Counted from the first letter of the stretch, positions 51,941 to 61,150 are shown. The stretch: DNA of 64,000 nucleotides from Stenotrophomonas sp. Iso1 (GCF_027497995.1 NZ_JAODBT010000002.1:310001-374000), one strand, 5' to 3'. Numbers and translations are program-made. Notes: generated by a model from the sequence alone, not told the origin.

Positions 51941-52798
51941 TCAGCCCGGTGGTGGGCCGAGCTTCAGCGACAGATCAATGGCCTGCACATGTTTGGTCAG
52001 CCCACCGATGGAAATGCAGTCCACGCCATCCTCGGCGATGGCGCGCAGGCCGGCCAGATCAACGCTGCCCGACACTTCCAGTGGAATGCGGCCGGCGGTG
52101 ATGCGTACGGCATCGCGGCGCATGGTGGGGCTGAAGTCGTCGATGAGAATGCGCTCGCAACCGGCGGCGAGGGCCTCTTCAAGCTGCTGCAGGTCTTCCA
52201 CTTCCACCACCAGCGGCAAGTGCGGCTGTTGCGCGCGCGCGGCCTGCACTGCGGCAGTGAGTGAGCCGGCGGCGCGGATGTGGTTTTCCTTGAGCATCAC
52301 CGTGTCGAACAGGCCAATGCGGTGGTTGTCGCCACCGCCGCAACGCACCGCGTACTTCTGCGCGAGGCGCAGGCCGGGCAGGGTTTTACGGGTATCGAGG
52401 ATGCGTGCCTTGGTGCCGGCCACTGCGGCCACATGGCGGGCAGTAATGGTGGCGGTGCCAGACAGGGTCTGCAGGAAATTGAGCGACGTGCGCTCTGCAC
52501 TGACCAGGCTGCGGTTGCGGCCTTGCAGCGTGGCCAGCACCGTGCCGGCCTTGACGTGGTCGCCTTCCAACACCCGCCAATGGATCTGCACCGCTGGGTC
52601 GAGCGCACGGTGCGTGGCATCAAACCAGGGCCGGCCGGCGATCACCGCATCCTGCTTGCACAGCAGGTAGGCGATATCGGCGCTGTCGGGCAGCAGGGCG
52701 GCAGTGACGTCGCCGCTGCCGATGTCCTCGGCCAATGCACGGGTGACGTCGGCGTCGATCTGTTCCTGCGGCGGTGCAAGCGGCGGGTGCGGCAGCAT
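51941..52798 (-). CDS. nadC: Nicotinate-nucleotide pyrophosphorylase (carboxylating)
   Basis: 285 residues. NadC converts quinolinate and PRPP to nicotinate mononucleotide, CO2 and PPi. Conserved segments: ALAEDIGSGDVTAALLP, AERTSLNFLQTLSGTAT, DTRKTLPGLRLAQKYAVRCGGGDNHR (substrate-binding; quoted in two parts in the family), MLKENHI and SGSVDL. Its start codon shares a base with the stop of the Trm112-like gene (TAATG). Confidence 0.96.
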   Translation of the reverse strand: MLPHPPLAPPQEQIDADVTRALAEDIGSGDVTAALLPDSADIAYLLCKQDAVIAGRPWFDATHRALDPAVQIHWRVLEGDHVKAGTVLATLQGRNRSLVSAERTSLNFLQTLSGTATITARHVAAVAGTKARILDTRKTLPGLRLAQKYAVRCGGGDNHRIGLFDTVMLKENHIRAAGSLTAAVQAARAQQPHLPLVVEVEDLQQLEEALAAGCERILIDDFSPTMRRDAVRITAGRIPLEVSGSVDLAGLRAIAEDGVDCISIGGLTKHVQAIDLSLKLGPPPG

Positions 52799-53067
52799 TA
52801 CTTGCCCGGGAAGTCGGTGATCTGCGCGGTGTCGATGGCCTCATCGGCCAGCAGCACGGGGATGCCGTCTTCAACGCGGAATACTTGTTTACGGTCGCGG
52901 GTCACCAGGGCCTCGCGCAGTGCTTCGGTCTGGGCGCCGCCGTCGGTGCGGGTGACGAGGCCGCCGGCGATGGCGCGGTTCAACGCTTCCAGGCCAGCGG
53001 TTTCCAGCTGGGCCAACGGCTGGCGGGTGTCCGGGGAGACGAGCAGGTCGAGTAGTTTGCGATCCAT
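52798..53067 (-). CDS. Trm112 family protein (YcaR-like)
   Basis: 89 residues of the Trm112/UPF0434 family: LLDLLVSPDTRQPL at the N-terminus and FRVEDGIPVLLADEAI at the C-terminus. The usual zinc cysteines of Trm112 (CPxC) are replaced here (SPDT), as in other bacterial UPF0434 proteins such as YcaR. It has about 30 extra residues in the middle compared with YcaR (60). Bacterial members may help methyltransferases, but no partner is shown. It is divergent from purE by 59 bp. Confidence 0.87.
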   Translation of the reverse strand: MDRKLLDLLVSPDTRQPLAQLETAGLEALNRAIAGGLVTRTDGGAQTEALREALVTRDRKQVFRVEDGIPVLLADEAIDTAQITDFPGK

Positions 53068-53126
53068 CAGGTCGTGGTCTTGCGGGGAAGGCGGCTAGAA
53101 TACGTCTTTGCAGCAGGTGACGGCCA

Positions 53127-53630
53127 ATGACCCTCAACCCCTCCGTGCCGCTTGTCGGCATCGTCATGGGTTCCCGTTCCGATTGGGAAACCATGCAGCA
53201 CGCTGCCCAGAAGCTTGATGCGCTGGGCGTTCCGTATGAAGTGAAGGTGGTTTCGGCGCATCGCACGCCGGACGTGCTGTTCACCTACGCCGAGCAGGCT
53301 GGCCCGCGCGGGTTGCGCGCGATCATCGCCGGTGCCGGTGGTGCCGCCCACTTGCCAGGGATGTTGGCTGCCAAGACTGCCGTGCCGGTACTCGGTGTGC
53401 CGGTGCAGTCCAAGGCGTTGAATGGCATGGATTCGTTGCTGTCGATCGTGCAGATGCCGGCCGGTATTCCGGTTGCGACGTTCGCCATCGGCAACGCAGG
53501 GGCATCCAATGCAGCGCTGTTTGCTGCGGCGATGCTGGCACCGGAGCAGCCGGCCATCGGCCAGGCGCTTGAAACATTCCGCACGCGCCAGACCGACGAC
53601 GTGATGGCTGCGGACGACCCGCGCCAATGA
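53127..53630 (+). CDS. purE: N5-carboxyaminoimidazole ribonucleotide mutase
   Basis: 167 residues, PurE class [23 protein letters not shown] and [14 protein letters not shown] are the AIR-binding and catalytic motifs. It moves the carboxylate of N5-CAIR to C4 to give CAIR in purine synthesis. Its stop overlaps the purK start (ATGA). TAGAAT at 53096-53101 is a candidate -10. Confidence 0.97.
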   Translation: MTLNPSVPLVGIVMGSRSDWETMQHAAQKLDALGVPYEVKVVSAHRTPDVLFTYAEQAGPRGLRAIIAGAGGAAHLPGMLAAKTAVPVLGVPVQSKALNGMDSLLSIVQMPAGIPVATFAIGNAGASNAALFAAAMLAPEQPAIGQALETFRTRQTDDVMAADDPRQ

Positions 53631-54769
53631 CCACCGTAGGCATTCTGGGCGGCGGCCAGCTGGCCCGCATGATGGTGTTGGCCGGGGCCCCGCTGGGCCT
53701 GCATTTCGTCGTGTTTGACCCTGCGGCTGACGCCTGTGCCGGGCAGGTCGCACCGCTGCAGGTGGACGGCTTTGATGACACCGCTGCGTTGGCCGAATTT
53801 GCCGCCAAGGTGGATGTGGTCACCTTCGATTTCGAGAACGTGCCCGCAGCAAGCGCGCGCTGGTTGGCTGAGCACAAGCCGGTGTTTCCGAACCCGGCCG
53901 CATTGGCTGTGGCGCAGGACCGCCTGAGCGAAAAGACTTTGTTTCAGGAATTGGGGATCGCACTGCCGCCGTTCGCCGATATTCGCAGTCGCGACGAACT
54001 GGCCGCCAAGGTGGGCGAGTTCGGCATGCCGTGCATCCTCAAGACGCGCCGCCTCGGCTACGACGGCAAGGGCCAGTTCCGTATTCGCAGCGAGGCTGAT
54101 ATCGACACGGCGTGGCAGACCTTGGGTGCGCAGGTCGAAAAGACAGGTCTGATCCTTGAAGGATTCGTCGCGTTCGACCGCGAAATCAGTGTTGTCGCCG
54201 TGCGTGCTCGCGATGGTGAATTCCGCGCTTGGCCGCTGACGGGCAACTGGCATGTGGACGGCGTGTTGTCGGCCAGCCTTGCGCCGGCTACGGTTTCGTC
54301 GGCGCAGCATGAAACCGCTATCAACTACGCGCGCCGCGTTGCTGAGAAGCTGGGCTACGTCGGTGTATTCGCGCTGGAGTTGTTCTGCCGTGGCGATGCG
54401 CTGCTCGCCAACGAGATGGCGCCGCGCGTGCATAACTCCGGTCACTGGACCAGCGATGGCGCCGAAACCTCGCAGTTTGAAAATCACCTGCGCGCGGTGC
54501 TTGGCCTGCCGTTGGGCGACACCCGCATGCTGGGTCATGCCTGCATGCTGAACTGGATCGGGCAGATGCCCGACGCCGGCCCGGTGCTGAGTGAGTCAGG
54601 CGGCCATTGGCATGACTACGGCAAACAGTCGCGGGAAGGTCGCAAGGTGGGCCATGCCAACCTGCGTGATGATTCCGCCACTGCTTTGGCTGATGCGTTG
54701 GAACGGGTAGGCACAGCGCTGGCTGTTGAGGCGCAGGTGGTGCCGCTTCTGGAAACGCTGCGCCGCTGA
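53627..54769 (+). CDS. purK: 5-(carboxyamino)imidazole ribonucleotide synthase
   Basis: 380 residues, ATP-grasp enzyme. [17 protein letters not shown] begins the preATP-grasp domain. [16 protein letters not shown] and [13 protein letters not shown] are the grasp motifs and [14 protein letters not shown] is the product-site signature. It carboxylates AIR with ATP and bicarbonate to N5-CAIR, the substrate of PurE. It is translationally coupled to purE. Confidence 0.97.
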   Translation: MTTVGILGGGQLARMMVLAGAPLGLHFVVFDPAADACAGQVAPLQVDGFDDTAALAEFAAKVDVVTFDFENVPAASARWLAEHKPVFPNPAALAVAQDRLSEKTLFQELGIALPPFADIRSRDELAAKVGEFGMPCILKTRRLGYDGKGQFRIRSEADIDTAWQTLGAQVEKTGLILEGFVAFDREISVVAVRARDGEFRAWPLTGNWHVDGVLSASLAPATVSSAQHETAINYARRVAEKLGYVGVFALELFCRGDALLANEMAPRVHNSGHWTSDGAETSQFENHLRAVLGLPLGDTRMLGHACMLNWIGQMPDAGPVLSESGGHWHDYGKQSREGRKVGHANLRDDSATALADALERVGTALAVEAQVVPLLETLRR

Positions 54770-54807
54770 GGCGTGGTCGTTACGTCGCCGTAATATCCTA
54801 TGGCGTA

Positions 54808-54835
54808 GCGTCTCCGGCACCACAGACGGAGACGC
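54808..54835 (+). promoter_or_regulatory. Hairpin containing the ribosome-binding site of the AhpD-like gene
   Basis: A perfect 9-bp stem (gcgtctccg 54808-54816 with cggagacgc 54827-54835, loop of 10) has the Shine-Dalgarno GGAGA (54828-54832) inside its 3' arm, ending three bases before the ATG at 54839. TAATAT at 54791-54796 is a possible -10, so the whole leader could be this hairpin. Confidence 0.55.
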
Positions 54836-54838
54836 CTC

Positions 54839-55174
54839 ATGTTGGATTGGAATGAATATCGTCGTGAGCTGAAAGGTCGCATCGGCGAGCTGGGCAAGCT
54901 GTCGCCCGATACGCTCAAGGGCTATCTCACTCTCAGTGGAGCTGGCGCGCAGACCGCGCATCTGGACGGCAAAACGCGTGAGCTGATCGCGCTGGCCGTG
55001 GCGGTGACCACGCGTTGTGACGGCTGCATCACCACGCACGTGGATGCAGCGCTGAAGCAGGGTGCCAGTCGTGAAGAGATCGCTGAGGCACTGGGTGTTG
55101 CAGTGGCGCTCAACGCCGGTGCAGCGATGGTGTATTCGGCGCGCGTACTGGATGCGGTGGCCGCCCATGACTGA
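54839..55174 (+). CDS. Carboxymuconolactone decarboxylase family, AhpD-like
   Basis: 111 residues. The AhpD-type motif TTRCDGCITTHVDAALKQGAS gives CxxC with the His three to four residues on (CDGCITTHV), the layout of AhpD-like peroxidase/disulfide reductases. It is a single-domain member, likely oligomeric. GKTRELIALAVAV and EEIAEALGVAVALN are the other family helices. A role in redox protection is inferred; the adjacent sodB and grxD may point the same way. Translation may be controlled by the hairpin that contains its ribosome-binding site. Confidence 0.88.
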   Translation: MLDWNEYRRELKGRIGELGKLSPDTLKGYLTLSGAGAQTAHLDGKTRELIALAVAVTTRCDGCITTHVDAALKQGASREEIAEALGVAVALNAGAAMVYSARVLDAVAAHD

Positions 55175-55187
55175 GCCGTGTTCATAG

Positions 55188-55216
55188 AGCGGAGTCACGC
55201 TCCGCTGGGGGTTTTT
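55188..55216 (+). terminator. Terminator after the AhpD-like gene
   Basis: A 7-bp stem (agcggag 55188-55194 with ctccgct 55200-55206, loop tcacg) is followed by five G and five T residues (55212-55216), 14 bases after the stop codon. Confidence 0.55.
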
Positions 55217-55228
55217 CGGTATTCCCTA

Positions 55229-55247
55229 TGCCGAGCATAGCTCGGCA
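55229..55247. repeat. SMAG-like palindrome
   Basis: TGCCGAGC (55229-55236) and GCTCGGCA (55240-55247) form an 8-bp perfect stem with a 3-base loop. The sequence resembles the GC-rich hairpins of Stenotrophomonas SMAG/REP elements but lacks the GTAG head. It lies between convergent genes and could end the sodB transcript. Confidence 0.45.
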
Positions 55248-55258
55248 CTCAGCGGCCT

Positions 55259-55837
55259 TCAGCGCAACTGCGCGCTGGCAAAATCCCAGTTGACCAGTTT
55301 CCAGAAGGCCTGCAGATAACGTGCCCGGTCATTCTGGTAGTCGGTGTAGTACGCGTGCTCCCACACATCGCAGACCAGTAACGGCGTGCTGTCGCCGGTC
55401 AGTGGGGTATTGGCATTGCGGGTGGTGGTGATGGCCAGCTTGCCGTCCGGGTGCTGCACCAGCCATGCCCAGCCGGAGCCAAACAACGCCATCGCGGCGC
55501 GATTGAATTCCTCGCGCAGCTTCTGCACGTCGCCGAACTGCAGGTTGATGCGTTCGGCCAAGGCACCATGCGGCTCGTCGCCGGCGCGTGGATGCAGGCA
55601 CTGCCAGAAAAACGCATGGTTCCACGCCTGTGCCGCGGCCTCGAAGAGGCTGCCCTGACTGCTGCGGACAATGTCCTCCAGCGACAGTTCGTCCATCTCG
55701 GTGCCCGCGATACGGGCATTGACCGCATCCACATAGGCGCGGTGATGGCGGCCATGGTGCAGGTCGAGTGTCTCTGCCGAAATGTGCGGTTGCAGCGCAA
55801 TGCGGGAGTAAGGAAGTTCAGGCAGTTGTACGGGCAT
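55259..55837 (-). CDS. sodB: Superoxide dismutase (Fe)
   Basis: 192 residues, Fe/Mn superoxide dismutase. Metal ligands: His27 in DLHHGRHHRAYVD, the His of QAWNHAFFWQCL, and Asp and His in LLVCDVWEHAYYTDYQ. The length and FGSGWAWLV fit SodB-type iron enzymes. No signal peptide is present, so it works in the cytoplasm. It is convergent with the AhpD-like gene and divergent from grxD (118 bp). Confidence 0.95.
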   Translation of the reverse strand: MPVQLPELPYSRIALQPHISAETLDLHHGRHHRAYVDAVNARIAGTEMDELSLEDIVRSSQGSLFEAAAQAWNHAFFWQCLHPRAGDEPHGALAERINLQFGDVQKLREEFNRAAMALFGSGWAWLVQHPDGKLAITTTRNANTPLTGDSTPLLVCDVWEHAYYTDYQNDRARYLQAFWKLVNWDFASAQLR

Positions 55838-55955
55838 GGTGCATTTCTTTTCGAGGAGAGGGCGCCGGGAGTGGGCCGGCTCGGCTTACAATTGGCGGCC
55901 ACGGAAAGTCTATCCGACCAGGACAGGCCGTTCTTTCGCAGCAGGGAGAATTCGA

Positions 55956-56276
55956 ATGCCGGTGATGGAGCAAATCCAGGCTGAGGTGGAACAGCATCCC
56001 CTCGTCCTGTTCATGAAAGGTACGCCGCAGTACCCTATGTGCGGTTATTCCAGTCGCGCGGTGCAGGCCCTGTTGGCTGCTGGTGCGGTTAATTTGCGTA
56101 CGGTCAACGTGCTGGAGTTCCCCGAAGTGCGTGCCAATCTGCCGCGCTACTCGAACCTGCCTTCCTTCCCGCAGTTTTATATGCATGGTGAGTTGATCGG
56201 CGGTTGCGACATCATTCTGGAACTCCTGGAGTCCGGTGAGCTCAAGCGCATCGTCGCCGAGGCCGGGCAAGCGTGA
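55956..56276 (+). CDS. grxD: Monothiol glutaredoxin (CGYS type)
   Basis: 106 residues of the Grx4/GrxD family. The active site is MCGYSSRAVQ, with Tyr where most members have CGFS. GTPQYP before it and SFPQFYMHGELIGGCDI (glutathione-binding TVP-type loop) are conserved. Such proteins bind a bridged [2Fe-2S] cluster and take part in cluster transfer. AGGGAG at 55943-55948 supports the ATG at 55956; the longer frame runs into the promoter. The stop overlaps the SDR gene (GTGA). Confidence 0.93.
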   Translation: MPVMEQIQAEVEQHPLVLFMKGTPQYPMCGYSSRAVQALLAAGAVNLRTVNVLEFPEVRANLPRYSNLPSFPQFYMHGELIGGCDIILELLESGELKRIVAEAGQA

Positions 56277-57016
56277 GTGCGCAGCCACGGAGTGCCGGGA
56301 TGCCGGAACTGGGTGGCAGGGTGGTGTTGGTAGCAGGTGCGGCGGGTGGTTTGGGGGCTGCGGCCGCCAATGCCTGCGCGGCGGCCGGCGCCACGGTGGT
56401 ATTGCTGGGGCGCAAGGTCGCCAAGCTCAATCGGGTCTATGACAGCGTCGCCCGGCTCGGGCCGGAGCCGCTGCTGTATCCGCTGGATCTGGAGGGGGCT
56501 AGTCCGGACGACTATGCGGCCCTGGCCGAGCGATTGGAGTCCGAGCTGGGGCGGTTGGACGGATTGTTGCACTGCGCCGCCAATTTCCCGGGGCTGACGC
56601 CATTTGCGCTCGGTGACCCGGCTGCGTTCGCACGCGCCATCCACGTGAACCTGACCGCCCGTGCCTGGCTGACCCAGGCCTGCCTGCCGCTGTTGCGGCA
56701 GCGCGAGGATGCGGCAGTGGTATTTGCGCTGGATGACCCGCAAAGGGTCGGTCAGGCCTACTGGGGAGGCTATGGCGTCGCTCAGTACGGATTGCGGGGC
56801 TTGTTGGATTCCCTGCATCACGAACTCGGCAACGGCCCGGTCCGGGTCAGTGGGCTTCAGCCCGGGCCAATGCGCACTGGGCTGCGCGCGCGCGCATTTA
56901 CCCATGAAGAAGACGCGGTGGCGGTCGATCCGGTCAACTACGCGCAGGCCTGTGTGCAGTTGCTGGCCGCCGACGGCGCGCCGTGGCGGGGAAGGGTGCT
57001 GGAACTGCCTGCATGA
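56273..57016 (+). CDS. SDR family protein, YciK-like, without the usual catalytic Ser and Lys
   Basis: 247 residues from GTG at 56273. The NAD(P)-binding motif VVLVAGAAGGLGAA and the NNAG-like HCAANF are present, so nucleotide is probably bound. Where SDRs have the catalytic Ser the strand reads VVFALDDPQ, and the Tyr-x-x-x-Lys motif reads YGVAQ, so Ser and Lys are replaced (Asp and Gln). LQPGPMRTGLRARAF is close to the corresponding part of E. coli YciK. It may be a binding or regulatory SDR rather than a reductase. It is coupled to grxD upstream and marC downstream by 4-base overlaps. Confidence 0.87.
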   Translation: MSAQPRSAGMPELGGRVVLVAGAAGGLGAAAANACAAAGATVVLLGRKVAKLNRVYDSVARLGPEPLLYPLDLEGASPDDYAALAERLESELGRLDGLLHCAANFPGLTPFALGDPAAFARAIHVNLTARAWLTQACLPLLRQREDAAVVFALDDPQRVGQAYWGGYGVAQYGLRGLLDSLHHELGNGPVRVSGLQPGPMRTGLRARAFTHEEDAVAVDPVNYAQACVQLLAADGAPWRGRVLELPA

Positions 57017-57606
57017 CTGTCCTGTCGGCAGCCTTGATGCTGTTCCTGATCCTGGATCCGCTGGGCAATATTCCCGTTTTCCTGAGCTTGCTCAAGCCGC
57101 TGACACCTCGCCGGCAGCGGGTAGTGCTGATCCGCGAGTTGCTGATTGCCCTGGTCGTATTGATGGGTTTCCTGTGGGGCGGGCGTTATGCGCTTGAGCT
57201 CATGCACCTGCGGCAGGAGTCGGTGGCCATTGCCGGTGGCATCGTGCTGTTCCTGATCGGTATCCGCATGATCTTTCCCCGGCCGGAAGGTCTGATGGGG
57301 GCGGTGCCTGACGGCGAGCCTTTCATCGTGCCGATGGCCATCCCGTTGGTGGCCGGCCCCTCCGGCATGGCAGCGGTCATGCTGATGGGCAGCAACGAGC
57401 CCCATCGGCTGGGGGACTGGAGCTTGGCGCTGCTGTTGGCATGGGGTGCCACGGCCGCGATCCTGATGTCGGCGCCCCTGCTTTACAAACTGCTGGGGTC
57501 CCGCGCGTTGATAGCCCTGGAGCGGCTGATGGGCATGCTGCTTGTCGCTATTTCCGTGCAGATGCTGCTGGACGGGCTGGCGGCCTACCTCACGTCAATC
57601 CATTAA
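57013..57606 (+). CDS. MarC family membrane protein
   Basis: 197 residues with six predicted membrane helices. The MarC signatures LFLILDPLGNIPVFLSLL and PLVAGPSGMAAVMLM are present. E. coli MarC was once linked to multiple antibiotic resistance but that role was not confirmed; function is unknown. The ATG at 57013 overlaps the SDR stop (ATGA). It ends the grxD-SDR-marC operon. Confidence 0.92.
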   Translation: MTVLSAALMLFLILDPLGNIPVFLSLLKPLTPRRQRVVLIRELLIALVVLMGFLWGGRYALELMHLRQESVAIAGGIVLFLIGIRMIFPRPEGLMGAVPDGEPFIVPMAIPLVAGPSGMAAVMLMGSNEPHRLGDWSLALLLAWGATAAILMSAPLLYKLLGSRALIALERLMGMLLVAISVQMLLDGLAAYLTSIH

Positions 57607-57660
57607 GCGATTGATTCGGCGATTCTTGTCTTGTTGCAGTGCCGCACGACTGTCTTGTTC

Positions 57661-57688
57661 CAGTCATAAATTGTCATTACCGTGTTAA
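57661..57688 (+). promoter_or_regulatory. PhoB-half-site-like repeats upstream of the Oar gene
   Basis: CAGTCAT (57661-57667) and TTGTCAT (57671-57677) each match CTGTCAT at 6 of 7 positions, with a 10-bp period; GTGTTAA (57682-57688) follows 11 bp later with a weaker match. A TTAACC direct repeat (57685 and 57696) overlaps. This is the only pattern I see in the 219-bp upstream gap. PhoB control is a guess; TTGTCA could also be a -35 element. Confidence 0.3.
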
Positions 57689-57825
57689 CCTTATCTTAAC
57701 CGTTGCGGCTGCAACCGCCTCGGTAAGGGACCCCCAGATTCAAGCCGATCAGGCGCCCGGTTGACCCCGGGGCTGAAGGATCGCGTTTTTTCTCAATCGC
57801 CAACTCGTTTCGAGGCTACCTACCA

Positions 57826-60800
57826 ATGAATCACCCTCATATCAGGATGTCCAAGCTTGCACTTGGCCTGGTTGTCGCCCTTGCGGCAGCCCCGGCTTTT
57901 GCTCAGAACACCTCCGCCGGCATCGGCGGCCAGGTCACCAACAATGGTGGTCAGCCGGTTTCTGGTGCTGAAATCACCATCACCCACGTCGAGTCGGGCA
58001 CGGTCAGCCGTGCAACCACCGATGCGGCTGGTCGTTACAACGCACGCGGCCTGCGTGTTGGTGGCCCGTACACCATCACCATCAACAAGTCCGGTGAAGG
58101 CACCAAGACCGAAGAAGGCGTCTACCTGAGCCTGAGCCAGACCAACACTGTCAACGGCACCCTGGCCGGTGACCTTGCCGCGACCACGCTGGAAGCAGTG
58201 CAGGTCATGGCAGTGGGCGGTGGTTCGGACGTGTTCAGCGCCAACAAAATGGGCGCTGGTACCTCGGTGTCGCAGCAGCAGATCGAAGCGCTGCCATCGA
58301 TCAACCGTAACATCCAGGACTACGTGCGTCTGGATCCGCGCATCAGCCAGAGCGACAAGTCGCGTGGCGAGCTGACCGTTGGTGGCCAGAACCCGCGCTT
58401 CAATGCCATCCGCATCGACGGTATCAACACCAGCGACACCTTCGGCCTGGAATCCAACGGTTTCCCGACCATGCGTCAGCCTGTGTCGATGGATGCCATC
58501 GAAGCAATCAACATTGACGTGTCCAACTACGACACCACCATCACCGGCGCTACCGGCGCAGTGGTTGATGCCGTGACCAAGTCGGGCACCAATGAATTCC
58601 ATGGTTCGGTCTACGGTACCTACCGTGACAAGGACATGGTTGGCGATCACCCGGTCACCGATGCCAAGTTCAACGGCTTTGAAGATGAGAAGACCTGGGG
58701 CGCGACCTTCGGTGGCCCGATCATCAAGGACAAGCTGTTCTTCTTCGCAAATTACGAGAAGTACGAGCGCAGCCGCGCAGCACAGTCCTACGGTCCGCGT
58801 GGCTCCAATGCCACCAACGTGATCGATATCGATCCGAGCTTCATCGCTGAAGCCCAGAAGATCGCCAAGGACGTCTACGGCGTTGACATCGGCACGCTGG
58901 ACGCACCTGCTGAAACCAAGCAGGAAGTCGAAGAGTACGCCGTCAAGCTGGACTGGAACATCAACGAAGACCACCGCGTCTCGGCTCGCTTCTCCAAGCT
59001 GGAACAGGTTGATCCGAACCTGGTCGGCAGCAGCCGCTCCACCTCCTACGGCGGTCACGGCATTTCCGCCGCCGGTCCGGCGCTGGGCCTGAGCAGCCGT
59101 TGGTACGACATCAACAAGGAAGTGAAGACCAGCGTCATCCAGTTGTTCAGCGACTGGAACGAAAACTTCTCCACCGAGTTCAAGGTCGGCCGCCGTACCT
59201 ATGACTCGCTGAGCAGCGTTTACTCGAAGCTGCCGCAGATCATCATTGGTGGTGGCCCGGGCAACTCGGCAGTTGCTCCGCCGTACCTCAATGCCGGTGC
59301 TGACGAGTTCCGTCACGGCAATGACATCAGCACCAAGACCACCAACGCCTATGGCGCTGCCAACTGGTACGTCGGTGATCACACGCTGAAGTTCGGTTTT
59401 GATTGGGAATCGAACGAAATCTACAACCTGTACGCGCAGAACATCTGGGGCACCTACGGCTTTGCCAACCTGGATGATTTCCGTAACGGGCACTACTGGG
59501 TGTACGACCTGAATGCACCGGTCCCGGGCAAGGGCATGGATTCGGTGGCGATGCAGTACAAGCACCGCAACACCGGCCTGTTCGTGCAGGACACCTGGGC
59601 GGTGAACTACAACTTGAACCTGATGTTCGGCCTGCGCGTCGATATTCCGGATCTGGATGACGTGCCGGTGCACAACGAGCTGGTGCAGGAAATCTACGGT
59701 TACGACAACCGTCAGACCCTGGACAAGGCGCTGGTGCAGCCGCGCTTCGGCTTCAACTACACCTTCGACAGCGATCGTCCGACGCAGCTGCGTGGCGGCC
59801 TGGGCCTGTTCCAGGGTGCTGCGGCCAATGTGTGGGTGGGTAACTCCTACCAGAACAGTGGTTTCGGTCTGATTGGTTACAACCAGCGCATCACCTCCGA
59901 TATGACGCAGGCGCAGCGCGAAGCGATCTGGGCCAACCTGCCGGTCTCGCTGGATCCGAACAGCCCGACCGTACCGTCGCCGGCTTCGGGCTACAGCATG
60001 ATGGTCAACCTGATGGACAAGGGCATCCGCCAGCCGTCCGTGTGGAAGGCCAACCTGGCGTTTGATCACGAACTGCCGTGGTACGGCATCGTGGGCTCGG
60101 TTGAGTTGCTGCACACCAAGGTGAAGGACGCCATCGCGTTCCAGCGTTTGGATCTGGGCAACGTCAATGCCGTGCGCGGCCAGGACGGTCGTGAGATGTA
60201 TTGGTCCAACGCGTACACCGGTACCGGTGTTCGCGCTGGAAGCAACACCAATGTAGGCGCCATCGCCGACACGATCCCGGGCTACGAGAACGTGACCGGC
60301 TGGCACAACGACGGTGTGATTCTGTTGAAGAACACCGACAAGGGCCGCAGCACCCAGTTCACCGCCAGTCTCAGCAAGCCGCTGACTGATGTGTGGGGTT
60401 GGTCGCTGGGTTACACCTACACCGACGCTACCGAAGTCAGCCCGCTGACCTCCTCGCGTGCTATCTCCAACTGGAACAACGTCGCCGGTCTCAACCCGAA
60501 TGACGTCGTCGCCGGTACTTCCAACTACGAGATCAAGAACCGTTTCACCGGTAGCCTGCAGTTCCGCAAGGCGTTCTTCGGTGACAACTACACCACCTTC
60601 TCGATGTTCTACGAAGGCCGTTCGGGCCTGCCGTACAGCTGGCGCTTCCGGAACGATGCCAACGGTGATGGCTACAGTAACGACCTGTTCTACGTGCCGG
60701 GTGGCCGTGGTGACGTGATGTTCACCGGCGGTGCGGCGATGGAAGATGCCTTCTTCGCATGGTTGGATGGCCAGGAAGGTCTGGCGGCATACCGTGGTGG

Positions 60801-61125
60801 CGTTGCTCCGCGCAACAGCCAGCGCAATGCCTGGGTCAATACCTTCGACGTGCGCATCAGCCAGGAGCTGCCGACCTTCTTCAAGGGTCACAAGGCTGAG
60901 ATCTGGTTGGACATCATGAATGTTGGCAACCTGCTGAATAAGGATTGGGGGCAGGTCAGCTATGCCTCGCCGTTCAGCGATCGCGGCGCTGCGTCCTTCG
61001 CAGGCATCGATCAGGCTACCGGCAAGTACATCTACAACTTCGATCCGAACGCTGTCACCAAGGTCAACCTGACCGATTGGGAATCGCGTTGGTCGATGCA
61101 GGTGGGCTTCCGCTACAAGTTCTGA
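57826..61125 (+). CDS. Oar-like TonB-dependent receptor
   Basis: 1099 residues. Signal peptide with cleavage near AFAQN (about residue 27), then a carboxypeptidase-regulatory-like domain (about 31-105, GQVTNNGGQPVSGAEITIT and DAAGRYNARGLRVGG), a plug (about 120-260, INRNIQDYVRLDPRIS and GGQNPRFNAIRIDGINTSD) and a large barrel ending SRWSMQVGFRYKF. This is the architecture of Oar proteins. Members have been linked to large-substrate uptake or adhesion; the ligand is unknown. The minus strand is open for 4.7 kb across this gene and the next, a coding-bias effect. A strong terminator follows. Confidence 0.94.
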   Translation: MNHPHIRMSKLALGLVVALAAAPAFAQNTSAGIGGQVTNNGGQPVSGAEITITHVESGTVSRATTDAAGRYNARGLRVGGPYTITINKSGEGTKTEEGVYLSLSQTNTVNGTLAGDLAATTLEAVQVMAVGGGSDVFSANKMGAGTSVSQQQIEALPSINRNIQDYVRLDPRISQSDKSRGELTVGGQNPRFNAIRIDGINTSDTFGLESNGFPTMRQPVSMDAIEAINIDVSNYDTTITGATGAVVDAVTKSGTNEFHGSVYGTYRDKDMVGDHPVTDAKFNGFEDEKTWGATFGGPIIKDKLFFFANYEKYERSRAAQSYGPRGSNATNVIDIDPSFIAEAQKIAKDVYGVDIGTLDAPAETKQEVEEYAVKLDWNINEDHRVSARFSKLEQVDPNLVGSSRSTSYGGHGISAAGPALGLSSRWYDINKEVKTSVIQLFSDWNENFSTEFKVGRRTYDSLSSVYSKLPQIIIGGGPGNSAVAPPYLNAGADEFRHGNDISTKTTNAYGAANWYVGDHTLKFGFDWESNEIYNLYAQNIWGTYGFANLDDFRNGHYWVYDLNAPVPGKGMDSVAMQYKHRNTGLFVQDTWAVNYNLNLMFGLRVDIPDLDDVPVHNELVQEIYGYDNRQTLDKALVQPRFGFNYTFDSDRPTQLRGGLGLFQGAAANVWVGNSYQNSGFGLIGYNQRITSDMTQAQREAIWANLPVSLDPNSPTVPSPASGYSMMVNLMDKGIRQPSVWKANLAFDHELPWYGIVGSVELLHTKVKDAIAFQRLDLGNVNAVRGQDGREMYWSNAYTGTGVRAGSNTNVGAIADTIPGYENVTGWHNDGVILLKNTDKGRSTQFTASLSKPLTDVWGWSLGYTYTDATEVSPLTSSRAISNWNNVAGLNPNDVVAGTSNYEIKNRFTGSLQFRKAFFGDNYTTFSMFYEGRSGLPYSWRFRNDANGDGYSNDLFYVPGGRGDVMFTGGAAMEDAFFAWLDGQEGLAAYRGGVAPRNSQRNAWVNTFDVRISQELPTFFKGHKAEIWLDIMNVGNLLNKDWGQVSYASPFSDRGAASFAGIDQATGKYIYNFDPNAVTKVNLTDWESRWSMQVGFRYKF

Positions 61126-61150
61126 TCGCTTGATTGATCGGATGTAAACC

